This document shows, piece after piece, positions 25,109 to 32,114 of a DNA stretch of 32,693 bases. The notes below the pieces were generated by a model, which was given only the letters and a program-made list of their open reading frames with translations, made no database searches and was not told where the DNA came from. Each line of letters begins with the position of its first letter. Within the stretch, counting starts at the first letter, position 1. Made by a program: the position numbers and the translations under genes. This DNA comes from Verrucomicrobiota bacterium (GTDB lineage: Bacteria; Verrucomicrobiota; Verrucomicrobiia; Chthoniobacterales; Terrimicrobiaceae): assembly GCA_018970255.1 (NCBI GenBank), contig JAGWWS010000028.1:1-32693 (forward strand), in the 5' to 3' direction.

Positions 25109-26014
25109 ATGCAGACTCTGCCATTCAAAATATCACTCTGCGCAAAGAATGTGATCCCCTGCATTCTCCTCTTTCTTGGCGACTTTGCTGGCGGGGCGGT
25201 TGCCAGTTCCACCATTTCCACTACTGACCGCCATGCCTATTCAGCCAACGCGGGTTGGATAGACTTCCGCCCGAGTGCCGGGGACGGCGTCCGGGTCGAT
25301 GAAACCTTCCTCTCCGGATACGCCTATGCCGCGAACTTCGGCTGGATTCACCTCGGGGACGGGTCGCCCGAGAACGGTCACTCTTACTCGAACAACTCCT
25401 CCTCCGACTACGGTGTGAATCTCGCCGCCGATGGCAAACTCACTGGCTACGCCTACTCGGCAAACATCGGCTGGATTGCCTTCGAGCAACAATGGGGGCA
25501 GCCCGCCATGAACTATTCCACCGGGCGGTTCAGCGGACATGCCTATGCCGGGAACGCAGGCTGGATCGCGCTCGACACGCCATCCTCGGACCTCGCCGCC
25601 GCTTCCATCGCAGCACCGGCGGATTCCGATGGCGACGGAATCTCGGATGCCTGGGAGCAATCGAAATTCGGCAACCTCACCAGCGCCACCGCCAGCACGG
25701 ATTCGGACGGGGACGGCGCCACAGACCTCCGCGAATACCTCGCCGGAACCGAGCCCACCGATGCCGCCTCGCACCTCCGCATCGTTTCCCACAGCTACAA
25801 CACCAGCAACAGCACGGCATCCCTCACCTTCACCTCCGCCCCGAACCGCCGCTATCTCATCGAGCACGATACCGACCTCCAAGGTCCTTGGACGGACTCC
25901 GGCTTCGGACTCCTCTCCCCTGACTCGGGCGCGAACACCTCGCGCACATTCGTCCATCCAGCCTCCAGTAAACTTTTCTTCCGTGTCCAAGCACGCAAGC
26001 CCCTGAACCCCTGA
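25109..26014 (+). CDS. secreted protein with GWI repeats and calcium-type motifs
   Basis: The 301-residue protein has a hydrophobic N-terminal signal (about 10-33). Four repeats follow, of the type AYSANAGWIDF (43-53), AYAANFGWIHL (72-82), AYSANIGWIAF (115-125) and AYAGNAGWIAL (145-155). Two DSDGDG motifs (172-180 and 198-206) match thrombospondin type 3 or dockerin-like calcium loops. The C-terminal ~80 residues look beta-rich (RYLIEHDTDLQGPW). Together they suggest an extracellular or surface protein. Its function is unknown. The SUMF1-like gene follows 29 bases after its stop and is also exported, so the two may be one unit. Confidence 0.8.
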   Translation: MQTLPFKISLCAKNVIPCILLFLGDFAGGAVASSTISTTDRHAYSANAGWIDFRPSAGDGVRVDETFLSGYAYAANFGWIHLGDGSPENGHSYSNNSSSDYGVNLAADGKLTGYAYSANIGWIAFEQQWGQPAMNYSTGRFSGHAYAGNAGWIALDTPSSDLAAASIAAPADSDGDGISDAWEQSKFGNLTSATASTDSDGDGATDLREYLAGTEPTDAASHLRIVSHSYNTSNSTASLTFTSAPNRRYLIEHDTDLQGPWTDSGFGLLSPDSGANTSRTFVHPASSKLFFRVQARKPLNP

Positions 26015-26031
26015 ACCCCTGAACCCCTGAG
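26000..26031. repeat. four tandem 8-bp units spanning a stop codon
   Basis: CCCCTGAA occurs three times and CCCCTGAG once, without gaps. Because 8 is not a multiple of 3, successive TGA triplets (26004, 26012, 26020, 26028) fall in all three frames. The secreted-protein gene stops at the second. Confidence 0.9.
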
Positions 26032-26043
26032 CCAATAACAACC

Positions 26044-26991
26044 ATGAAACACACCGCACTCCTTGCCGCCCTCGCGGCTTTCCTGATCGCAAACCAAAGC
26101 GCCAACGCCCAAGGTGCACTTAATCCACCCAGCGCTCCTGCAGAGAGCCAGAAGTCCCTTCAGGAGATTTACGACGCCATCCAGTCCGCCAGAGCAGATT
26201 TTGAAACAGCAAAAGCGGAGTTCGCCACCCTCGTCCAACAGGCGGTGCCGTCAGTGCCGGGGATGGTAGCAGTTCTTGGTGGAACTTTACCTTCCGGGGC
26301 CGAACTTGTCGGACAGAAAGTCGGCACCTTCTACATTGGAACGCATGAGGTAACCTTAGGGCTGTGGCGTGACACGGCCGCATGGGCAACCTCTTCAGAT
26401 AGAGGAAATCCCTACAGTGGAATTAATGCTGGATATGCAGCTTCAGACAATCATCCAATCGCTCAAATTAGCTGGCTGGATGCTCTTAAGTGGTGTAATG
26501 CACTTAGCGAAAGACATGGTTTAACACCTGTTTACTACGATGTAAATGGAGTCGTTTTCAGAAGCGGGCAAGAACTGCCCTCTGAAAATTCCTACGCGAA
26601 TGGATACCGACTTCCCAAGGAAGCTGAGTGGGAATGGGCAGCACGTGGCGGCGTGTTAAGCAAAGGATACAATTTTAGCGGAAGCAATAATTTAGACGAA
26701 GTTGGCTGGTATTGGCAGAACTCCTCGGGAGCAGAGCATAATGTGAACAGTGGTCGTGGAACTTGGCAGGTTGGTCAAAAGCAACCTAACGAACTCGGAA
26801 TTTTTGATATGAGCGGAAATGTTGTTGAGTGGTGCTGGGATGTCTATTCTGGTGATGGAGTAAGCAGAATACTTCGTGGTGGTAGCGCTCTACATTTTAT
26901 TGAACAGGCAACAGTTATTTACAGAAACCATTGGGCGGCAACAACACAACTTGAAGACCATGTCGGATTCCGACTCGCCCGCAGCTACTGA
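26044..26991 (+). CDS. secreted SUMF1/FGE-sulfatase domain protein, active cysteines absent
   Basis: The 315-residue protein has a signal peptide (cleavage likely after SANA near residue 22), a helical, probably coiled-coil stretch at ~35-68, and a SUMF1-type domain. Its motifs are GTFYIGTHEVTLGLW, ISWLDALKWCNALSERHG, YRLPKEAEWEWAARGG, LGIFDMSGNVVEWCWDVY, RILRGGS and GFRLARSY. Formylglycine-generating enzymes need a cysteine pair after RGGS. Here the region LHFIEQATVIYRNHWAA has none, so oxidase activity is unlikely and a binding role more likely. The 5' quarter is GC-rich like the host, but from about 26270 the gene is clearly AT-richer, which points to a chimeric or transferred origin. Confidence 0.85.
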   Translation: MKHTALLAALAAFLIANQSANAQGALNPPSAPAESQKSLQEIYDAIQSARADFETAKAEFATLVQQAVPSVPGMVAVLGGTLPSGAELVGQKVGTFYIGTHEVTLGLWRDTAAWATSSDRGNPYSGINAGYAASDNHPIAQISWLDALKWCNALSERHGLTPVYYDVNGVVFRSGQELPSENSYANGYRLPKEAEWEWAARGGVLSKGYNFSGSNNLDEVGWYWQNSSGAEHNVNSGRGTWQVGQKQPNELGIFDMSGNVVEWCWDVYSGDGVSRILRGGSALHFIEQATVIYRNHWAATTQLEDHVGFRLARSY

Positions 26992-27144
26992 CGCAACTCC
27001 AGCGGCGTGAGGGGTCAGGCATTAATTATTGACATTTATGCGCAAGTTGAAGCGACTTCGCGTCAATAGGGGTAATAGGGTCAATGATTTCTGACAGGAT
27101 TTCCAAATTTTTGACAAAACTGCACAGCGTCGTTGAAAGACAGT

Positions 27145-27402
27145 CTAGTCATTGGACTGATTGCCCATGGCGGCGATCGCTTTGTGTCCCAATTCCTGCA
27201 GGACGGTTGTGAGATAGTCCCAATACGCCGTCGTTTCGATGGTGCCGCGAAGCGTGGCGGGCGGCAGGAATCGTCGCATTTCCTTGACGAAATCGATTCG
27301 CATTCCGGGCCGGGTTTTGAGGGCTTCGAGGCGCGCCCGCAACAGGGCCGCAAACTCCGCCTGTCCGCGTTTGTGGTCGGAGGCGGGGTCAGTCCCGCGT
27401 TT
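27145..27402 (-). pseudogene. possible coding relic, C-terminal fragment
   Basis: A minus-strand frame ending in TAG at 27145-27147 reads with protein character: DPASDHKRGQAEFAALLRAR, LEALKTRPGMRIDFVKEMRR, then TTAYWDYLTTVLQELGHKAI. It has no convincing start: the only in-window initiators are a TTG at 27342 or further open codons upstream without a ribosome site. It may be the end of a decayed gene. I do not recognise the family. Confidence 0.3.
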
Positions 27403-27505
27403 TGACGCATTTTAGAAATCCCATTCTAGAAAAGATGCCGTTTGTCGAAAGTCAAAAAATGCGCGCTCTGGATAGAAACGCGGGAATTTAGCGGGGTGGG
27501 TGTAT

Positions 27506-27539
27506 ATAGACTTGACCAAGCCTGGTCTATCCTTAGATT
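27506..27539 (+). promoter_or_regulatory. promoter-operator of the third PIN module
   Basis: TTGACC (27512-27517) and TAGATT (27534-27539) are 16 bases apart. Inverted repeats overlay the -35 and spacer: GACCA-AGCC-TGGTC (27514-27527) and ATAGAC/GTCTAT (27506-27511 and 27525-27530). The antitoxin ATG follows at 27546, so the leader is nearly absent. The layout fits antitoxin autorepression. Confidence 0.6.
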
Positions 27540-27545
27540 GTCTCC

Positions 27546-27785
27546 ATGGTCACGGTGAATCTTTATCAAGCGAAAACCCAGTTTTCGAGGTTGGTCTCGG
27601 CGGTTGAAAAGCGGGGCGAGCGGTTTGTTGTGTGCCGCAATGGAACGCCGGTGGCCGATTTGGTGCCACATGCCCCTGCGGCTTCGAAGAGTTTGGATTC
27701 GGATCCCTCGCTGGCCGGGGCCCGTTTTTTGGGCGACCCCGCTGCACCTTTGGAGCCGGGTGACTGGCCGGAGCATTTGCGGTGA
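27546..27785 (+). CDS. Phd/YefM-family antitoxin
   Basis: The 79-residue protein starts MVTVNLYQAKTQFSRLVSAV, then GERFVVCRNGTPVADLVPHA, the classic Phd/YefM fold: strand, helix with KTQFSRL, and hairpin with the NGxPVA motif. The C-terminal half is acidic and proline-rich and would bind the toxin. Its TGA overlaps the GTG start of the toxin gene (GTGA), ensuring coupled synthesis. The operator at 27506-27530 suggests self-repression. Confidence 0.92.
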   Translation: MVTVNLYQAKTQFSRLVSAVEKRGERFVVCRNGTPVADLVPHAPAASKSLDSDPSLAGARFLGDPAAPLEPGDWPEHLR

Positions 27786-28168
27786 CGCTCCTTGATGCCC
27801 ATGCTTTTGTTTGGTTGGCATCCGATCAAAACGCGCTTTCGCCCGCGGCGCTCGGCGCCATCAAGAAGGATCGGGAGTCGCTTTTCATCTCGGTCGTGAC
27901 TTGCTGGGAAATCGCCCTGCTCCACAAAAAAGGCCGCCTTCTGCTCCCTCTCCCACCGAATGAGTTTGTGGAAAAAGCTGCTCTCCACCACGGGGTGCAG
28001 GACCTGCCGCTCACGCGGGAAATTGCGATGGCCGCCGTGGCCTTGCCGGAGATCCACAACGATCCCTTCGACCGCATTCTCGTCGCCGAAGCGCTCCACC
28101 ACGGATGCCGCCTCGTCACCAAAGACGAAACGATCCCTCTTTATCCCGGCGTGAAGGCGGTTTGGTAG
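27782..28168 (+). CDS. PIN-domain toxin (VapC type)
   Basis: The 128-residue PIN protein has D5 in MTLLDAHAFVWL, the glutamate of VTCWEIALLHKKGRL, the aspartates of NDPFDRILVAEA and that of LVTKDETI. The block WEIALLHKKGRL and the ending DETIPLYPGV are typical of the PIN toxins that pair with Phd-type antitoxins. It begins with GTG and overlaps the antitoxin stop. It is complete and of normal length. Confidence 0.93.
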   Translation: MTLLDAHAFVWLASDQNALSPAALGAIKKDRESLFISVVTCWEIALLHKKGRLLLPLPPNEFVEKAALHHGVQDLPLTREIAMAAVALPEIHNDPFDRILVAEALHHGCRLVTKDETIPLYPGVKAVW

Positions 28169-28282
28169 GTTGGAAAATTTGGGTCAGCAAGGGACCTGAA
28201 TTTTAGGCGATGTGCGGGTCCAACCCAAATTCCCGGCGCTTCCGCGCATCGACACGGGCGGTCGGCGCGTAAGGCTTAGGGT

Positions 28283-28429
28283 ATGCGCGGCGTGAAAAAG
28301 CAGGATTTGCCCTCAAAAACATGCGTCGTTTGTGGACGCCCGTTCGTGTGGCGAAAGAAGTGGGAGAAGGTTTGGGAACAGGTTCGCTACTGCAGCGAGC
28401 GTTGCCGCCGCACGCGGCCGGGGCGTTGA
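28283..28429 (+). CDS. DUF2256 family zinc-binding-like protein
   Basis: A 48-residue frame contains [29 protein letters not shown] and [11 protein letters not shown], the full DUF2256 signature. The four cysteines (CVVC and CSERC) would hold one zinc ion. Start is ATG at 28283, or the GTG three codons in at 28292. The photolyase-like gene starts 8 bases after its stop. DUF2256 genes are, as I recall, often beside cryptochrome or photolyase genes, so a shared job in flavin-photoreceptor function or repair is plausible. What the protein does is unknown. Confidence 0.88.
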   Translation: MRGVKKQDLPSKTCVVCGRPFVWRKKWEKVWEQVRYCSERCRRTRPGR

Positions 28430-28437
28430 ATTTCCCC

Positions 28438-29607
28438 ATGGAACTGTTTCCTTCCGACCGGCAGGGCGCGTTGCAGCGGCTCGAAGAATTCGTGCAAAGC
28501 GGGGCTGCCGCCTACTCCCGCACGCGGAACTTCGTAAAAGCCGGGCATGGCAATGTCTCCCGCCTCTCGGCTGCCCTCCGCCACCGGTTGCTCTCCGAGG
28601 AAGAGGTGATCGCCGCCGTGCTCGCTGCGCACCGCTTTTCCGCAGTGGAGAAATTCGTCCAAGAGGTCGTCTGGCGCACATATTGGAAAGGTTGGCTCGA
28701 GCAGCGTCCCGGCGTCTGGACCGACTACCTCCGGCAAGCTTCGTCCCCTGATCCGGACGCCGCGGCGGACGTTCTCGGCGCGGCGGCATCGGCCGGAGCG
28801 ATGTCCCGCTTTACCGAAGAACTGCGGGCCACGGGCTACATGCACAACCATGCCCGGATGTGGTGGGCGGCGTGGTGGTGCCACCAGCACGGGCTGCCTT
28901 GGGCCGCCGGGGCACGGTTTTTTTTCGACCACCTGATCGATGCCGATGCCGCGAGCAACACGCTCGGTTGGCGCTGGGTGGCGGGATTGCAGACGCCGGG
29001 CAAAACCTACATCACCCGGCGCGACAACCTTCAAAAGTATTGGGAAGGCGTCGAATCGCTGGAGGGGATCGAGGACCATGTCCGCGCGCGCATTCCAGCC
29101 GAAACAGCCGACCGTTCACGCCACCCTTTGCCGGACTATCCCGATGTGCCGCCTGTGCCCGCGGGTGCGGTGGCTTTGGTCGGGCATGCGGACGACCTCT
29201 CCATCGAAACAACGCCGCTCGGCACCGTGCGTCCGGGGGCGGTGGCTTTGATCGGGCAACACGCCGAGACCGATTCCCCGGTGAAGCGCGCTTGGCGGTC
29301 GCGTGCCATGGAAGATGCGGCGGCTCGCTGGACGGCCCACTATGGAAAAGGTGTCTCCCGCCTCCCGCGCTGGGAGGCTCTCCCCGCCTGGCTGGGTGAA
29401 ACCGGATGCGGCACTGTCGTGCTCATGGCGCCATTCGTCGGCCCGGATGCCGATGCGTGGCGCCCTGTCCGGCAAACCCTGCTCGACAAAGGCATCCATG
29501 TGGCCGAGTGCCGCCGCGCTTGGGACCAGCGCCTCTTTCCCGCGGCCCGAGCAGGGTTCTTTCCCTTTTGGCACAAGGCGCGGCCGGCGTTCAGCGCCGG
29601 AAACTGA
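28438..29607 (+). CDS. photolyase/cryptochrome-like FAD protein lacking N-terminal antenna domain
   Basis: The 389-residue protein begins directly with the FAD-binding half of the photolyase family: GALQRLEEFVQSGAAAYSRT, NVSRLSAALRHRLLS (40-53), then the strongest match YMHNHARMWWAAWW (134-147) and LIDADAASNTLGWRWVAG (166-183). Standard photolyases have an alpha/beta antenna-binding domain before this part. Here it is absent, and ~145 extra residues (from ~245) follow instead, including VVLMAPFVGPDADAW and AARAGFFPFWHKARPAF. They look alpha/beta. DNA repair or light sensing is likely, but activity is unproved. The frame is open to 28321, but those codons overlap the DUF2256 gene, so the ATG at 28438 is preferred. 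Confidence 0.85.
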   Translation: MELFPSDRQGALQRLEEFVQSGAAAYSRTRNFVKAGHGNVSRLSAALRHRLLSEEEVIAAVLAAHRFSAVEKFVQEVVWRTYWKGWLEQRPGVWTDYLRQASSPDPDAAADVLGAAASAGAMSRFTEELRATGYMHNHARMWWAAWWCHQHGLPWAAGARFFFDHLIDADAASNTLGWRWVAGLQTPGKTYITRRDNLQKYWEGVESLEGIEDHVRARIPAETADRSRHPLPDYPDVPPVPAGAVALVGHADDLSIETTPLGTVRPGAVALIGQHAETDSPVKRAWRSRAMEDAAARWTAHYGKGVSRLPRWEALPAWLGETGCGTVVLMAPFVGPDADAWRPVRQTLLDKGIHVAECRRAWDQRLFPAARAGFFPFWHKARPAFSAGN

Positions 29608-29692
29608 GGCCGCATCCCGCCCGTTCTCTCCAATCGCGCCCGACTCCGCTTGACCGTCCCGCGCCACCGAGCTTAATTCCGGCGCTTCAACG

Positions 29693-30304
29693 ATGAGATT
29701 CACAGCACACGCCGCTTTGCTCCTCGCCGCCGCGCTCCTCTCCTCCTGCGCGGGCTACGACCGCCGCCTCAACGATACGCGCACCAGCTACCTCGGCACC
29801 GATGGCTCGATCATCTCGCGCTCCAGCCAATCCACACTCGCGGATAAAAATTCCTACTGGGACGGCGAAGGCGTGACCGGCTCGCCCTTCATCGTCATCG
29901 ATCTCTCGGAACAAACCGCCTCGTTCTACCGCGGCGGCAAGCTCGTTGGCGTCTCGGCTATTTCGAGCGGACGCGAGGGCTTCGGCACGCCCACCGGCAA
30001 CTACAAGATCACGCAGAAAAAGCCCGACCATGTTTCGAACCTCTACGGAAACTATGTCAACGCGCAGGGCGACGTTCTCGTAAAGAATGTTGGGATCAAA
30101 AAAGACCCCAAGCCCCCGGGTGCGATCTTCGCCGGTTCGCCCATGCCCTACTTCATGCGGCTCAACCGCACAGCCGTTGGGCTCCACCAAGGTTTCCTGC
30201 CGGGCGTCCCGGATAGCCACGGCTGCATCCGACTGCCGGAACGCATGGCGAAAGTTTTCTTCGACAACGCGCCGATAGGCACCCCGGTCCGCATCATCAA
30301 CTGA
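29693..30304 (+). CDS. lipoprotein L,D-transpeptidase (YkuD domain)
   Basis: The 203-residue protein has a lipoprotein signal with lipobox LSSC (cysteine 19), so it is attached to a membrane. Residues ~65-203 are a YkuD domain: FIVIDLSEQTASFYRGGKLV, then SSGREGFGTPTGNYKI, and the catalytic SHGCIRLP near residue 176. The active cysteine lies in this last motif. Such enzymes form 3-3 peptidoglycan cross-links or anchor lipoproteins to the wall. The gene is followed after 12 bases by the OsmC gene. Confidence 0.94.
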   Translation: MRFTAHAALLLAAALLSSCAGYDRRLNDTRTSYLGTDGSIISRSSQSTLADKNSYWDGEGVTGSPFIVIDLSEQTASFYRGGKLVGVSAISSGREGFGTPTGNYKITQKKPDHVSNLYGNYVNAQGDVLVKNVGIKKDPKPPGAIFAGSPMPYFMRLNRTAVGLHQGFLPGVPDSHGCIRLPERMAKVFFDNAPIGTPVRIIN

Positions 30305-30316
30305 CCCGCCCCTCCC

Positions 30317-30727
30317 GTGGTCGCCATTTCCATCAAATACCTTGGCGGCCTGCGCTGCGAAGCCCGCCACGAACCGTCTGGAACCAAACTTGTCACCGAC
30401 GCACCCGTCGACAACGAGGGCCGCGGCGAATCCTTCTCGCCCACCGACCTCGCCGCCACTTCGCTCGGCACCTGCATGCTCACCATCATGGGCATCGTTG
30501 CCCGCCGCCATGAAATCGATCTCGGCGAAACGACTGTGCATGTCGTGAAGGAAATGTCCGCCGCCCCGCCCCGGCGCATTGCCAAGCTCACCGTCGCCTT
30601 CACCATTCCGCTTCCCGCCGACCACCCGCGCCGCGCACTTTTGGAAAACGCCGCCCGCAGCTGCCCGGTCCACCTGAGCCTGCACCCGGACACCGCACAG
30701 GAAGTGCGGTTCGATTGGGTCGGATGA
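30317..30727 (+). CDS. OsmC-family peroxide-detoxifying protein
   Basis: The 136-residue protein has the OsmC layout with the two redox cysteines in LGTCMLTIMGI and RSCPVHLSL. The spacing is right for thiol-based reduction of organic hydroperoxides. It begins with GTG at 30317. The ATG of queC overlaps its TGA (ATGA at 30724-30727), so the two are coupled, though they share no pathway. OsmC members of other subgroups differ in substrate, and this cannot be settled here. Confidence 0.92.
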   Translation: MVAISIKYLGGLRCEARHEPSGTKLVTDAPVDNEGRGESFSPTDLAATSLGTCMLTIMGIVARRHEIDLGETTVHVVKEMSAAPPRRIAKLTVAFTIPLPADHPRRALLENAARSCPVHLSLHPDTAQEVRFDWVG

Positions 30728-31422
30728 CCGCCGCGCGCAAAAAAGTCGTCGTCCTCTGCAGCGGTGGCATGGACTCCGTTGCCTGCCTTTACGAAATCGC
30801 GCGCACCCACGAAGCCGTCCACAGCCTCAGCTTCCACTACGGCTCGAAGCACAACGACCGAGAAATCCCGTTCGCCCGCCTGCACTCGGAAAAACTCGGC
30901 ATCCCTCACTCGGTCGTCCGCCTCGATTTCATTGCCGAACAATTCGAATCCGCACTCCTCGCCAAGGGCGGCGAAATCCCGAAGGGCCACTACGAAGAGC
31001 AATCGATGAAACAAACGGTCGTCCCGTTCCGCAACGGCATCATGCTCTCGATCGCCGCCGGCTTCGCGGAGAGCAAGGGCGCCGATGCCCTCGCCATCGC
31101 AGCCCACTCGGGCGACCATGCAATCTACCCCGATTGCCGCGAAGGCTTCATGGCCGCCATCGCGGATGCCATCCGTCTCGGCACCTACGCCGGCATCGAG
31201 GTCCTGCGCCCGTTCATTGCGATGGACAAAGCGCGCATCGCCGCGCGCGGCGCCGAACTCGGCGTGGACTTTTCGCAAACCTGGTCCTGCTATGTCGGCG
31301 GCGAAATCCACTGCGGCGAATGCGGCACCTGCGTGGAGCGCCGCGAAGCCTTCCTCCTCGCCGGTCTCCCCGACCCCACCCACTACGCGAGCGCGGCACC
31401 CCTGCCGCCGAAGCCATGCTGA
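30724..31422 (+). CDS. queC: 7-cyano-7-deazaguanine synthase QueC
   Basis: The 232-residue protein has the ATP pyrophosphatase loop LCSGGMDSVAC near the start, then FHYGSKHNDRE and TVVPFRNGIMLSIAAGFAES. A C-terminal zinc site is formed by cysteines in SCYVGGEIHCGECGTCVERR. QueC converts 7-carboxy-7-deazaguanine to preQ0 with ATP and ammonia, for queuosine tRNA modification. The ATG at 30724 gives the normal length. queE overlaps its last 7 bases, so the product of QueE feeds QueC within one operon. queD and queF are not in the window. Confidence 0.97.
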   Translation: MTAARKKVVVLCSGGMDSVACLYEIARTHEAVHSLSFHYGSKHNDREIPFARLHSEKLGIPHSVVRLDFIAEQFESALLAKGGEIPKGHYEEQSMKQTVVPFRNGIMLSIAAGFAESKGADALAIAAHSGDHAIYPDCREGFMAAIADAIRLGTYAGIEVLRPFIAMDKARIAARGAELGVDFSQTWSCYVGGEIHCGECGTCVERREAFLLAGLPDPTHYASAAPLPPKPC

Positions 31423-32108
31423 TCTCCGAGATTTTTTACTCGGTGCAGGGCGAGGGCGCGCTCACCGGCACCCCGTCGGTCTTCATCCGCACCTCGGGAT
31501 GCAACCTCCGTTGCCGTTGGTGCGACACTCCCTACGCGTCATGGAACCCCGAAGGCACCGAAATGGAAGTTCCCGAAATCCTCGCAGAGGTGGAAAAACA
31601 CCCCGCCCGCCACTGTGTGCTGACCGGCGGGGAACCCATGGCCGCCCGCGGCATCCACGATCTCGCAGCCGCCATCCGCACCACTGGCCGCCACATCACG
31701 ATCGAAACCGCAGGCACCATCGCGCCCGCTGGCATCGCCTGCGATCTCGCCTCCGTGAGCCCGAAGCTCGCGAATTCCACCCCGCCCGCCGAAACAGCTG
31801 GCGCCTGGGCCGCCCGCCACGAAAAAACCCGCCTCCAGCCCGAAACCCTCCGCGCCTGGACCGAACTGCCCGACTTCCAACTCAAATTCGTTTGGTCTTC
31901 GCCGGCCGACACCGCAGAAATCGAAACCACCATTTCTTCGCTCGGCAAACCCATCCCCCCCTCGAAAATCCTCCTCATGCCCGAGGGCACGGACACCGCC
32001 ACCCTCGACTCCCGCGAACCCGAACTCCTGAAACTCTGCCTCGAGCGCGGCTACCGCTACTGCGACCGCCTGCACATCCGCCTTTTCGGAAACACCCGCG
32101 GAACCTGA
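31416..32108 (+). CDS. queE: 7-carboxy-7-deazaguanine synthase QueE
   Basis: The 230-residue radical SAM protein opens MLISEIFYSVQGEGALTGTP, and has the iron-sulphur motif CNLRCRWCDT (CX3CX2C), then LTGGEP and ITIETAGT. QueE makes 7-carboxy-7-deazaguanine from 6-carboxy-tetrahydropterin, the step before QueC. The start at 31416 overlaps the end of queC. The C-terminal end YCDRLHIRLFGN is also usual. It converges on the hydrolase gene downstream, with a gap of only 6 bases. Confidence 0.97.
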   Translation: MLISEIFYSVQGEGALTGTPSVFIRTSGCNLRCRWCDTPYASWNPEGTEMEVPEILAEVEKHPARHCVLTGGEPMAARGIHDLAAAIRTTGRHITIETAGTIAPAGIACDLASVSPKLANSTPPAETAGAWAARHEKTRLQPETLRAWTELPDFQLKFVWSSPADTAEIETTISSLGKPIPPSKILLMPEGTDTATLDSREPELLKLCLERGYRYCDRLHIRLFGNTRGT

Positions 32109-32114
32109 CGCCTC

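Larger units (their letters stand above)
26992..27545. other. gene-poor region with REP-like hairpin
   Basis: No intact gene is seen. At 27027-27068 an imperfect hairpin has outer arms TATTGAC and GTCAATA and an inner stem with a bulge (CGCAAGT / ACTTCGCG). The preceding text GGGGTCAGGCATTAATTATT and the following GTCAATAGGGG...GGGTCAATG recall sequences near REP-associated tyrosine transposases in many phyla. That link is from memory and unverified. The right half holds a coding relic and the promoter of the third toxin-antitoxin module. Confidence 0.4.

Noticed and set aside
28321..28437. Upstream extension of the photolyase-like gene to 28321
   Set aside because: These codons overlap the DUF2256 gene, which has a clear signature, and show no photolyase similarity.
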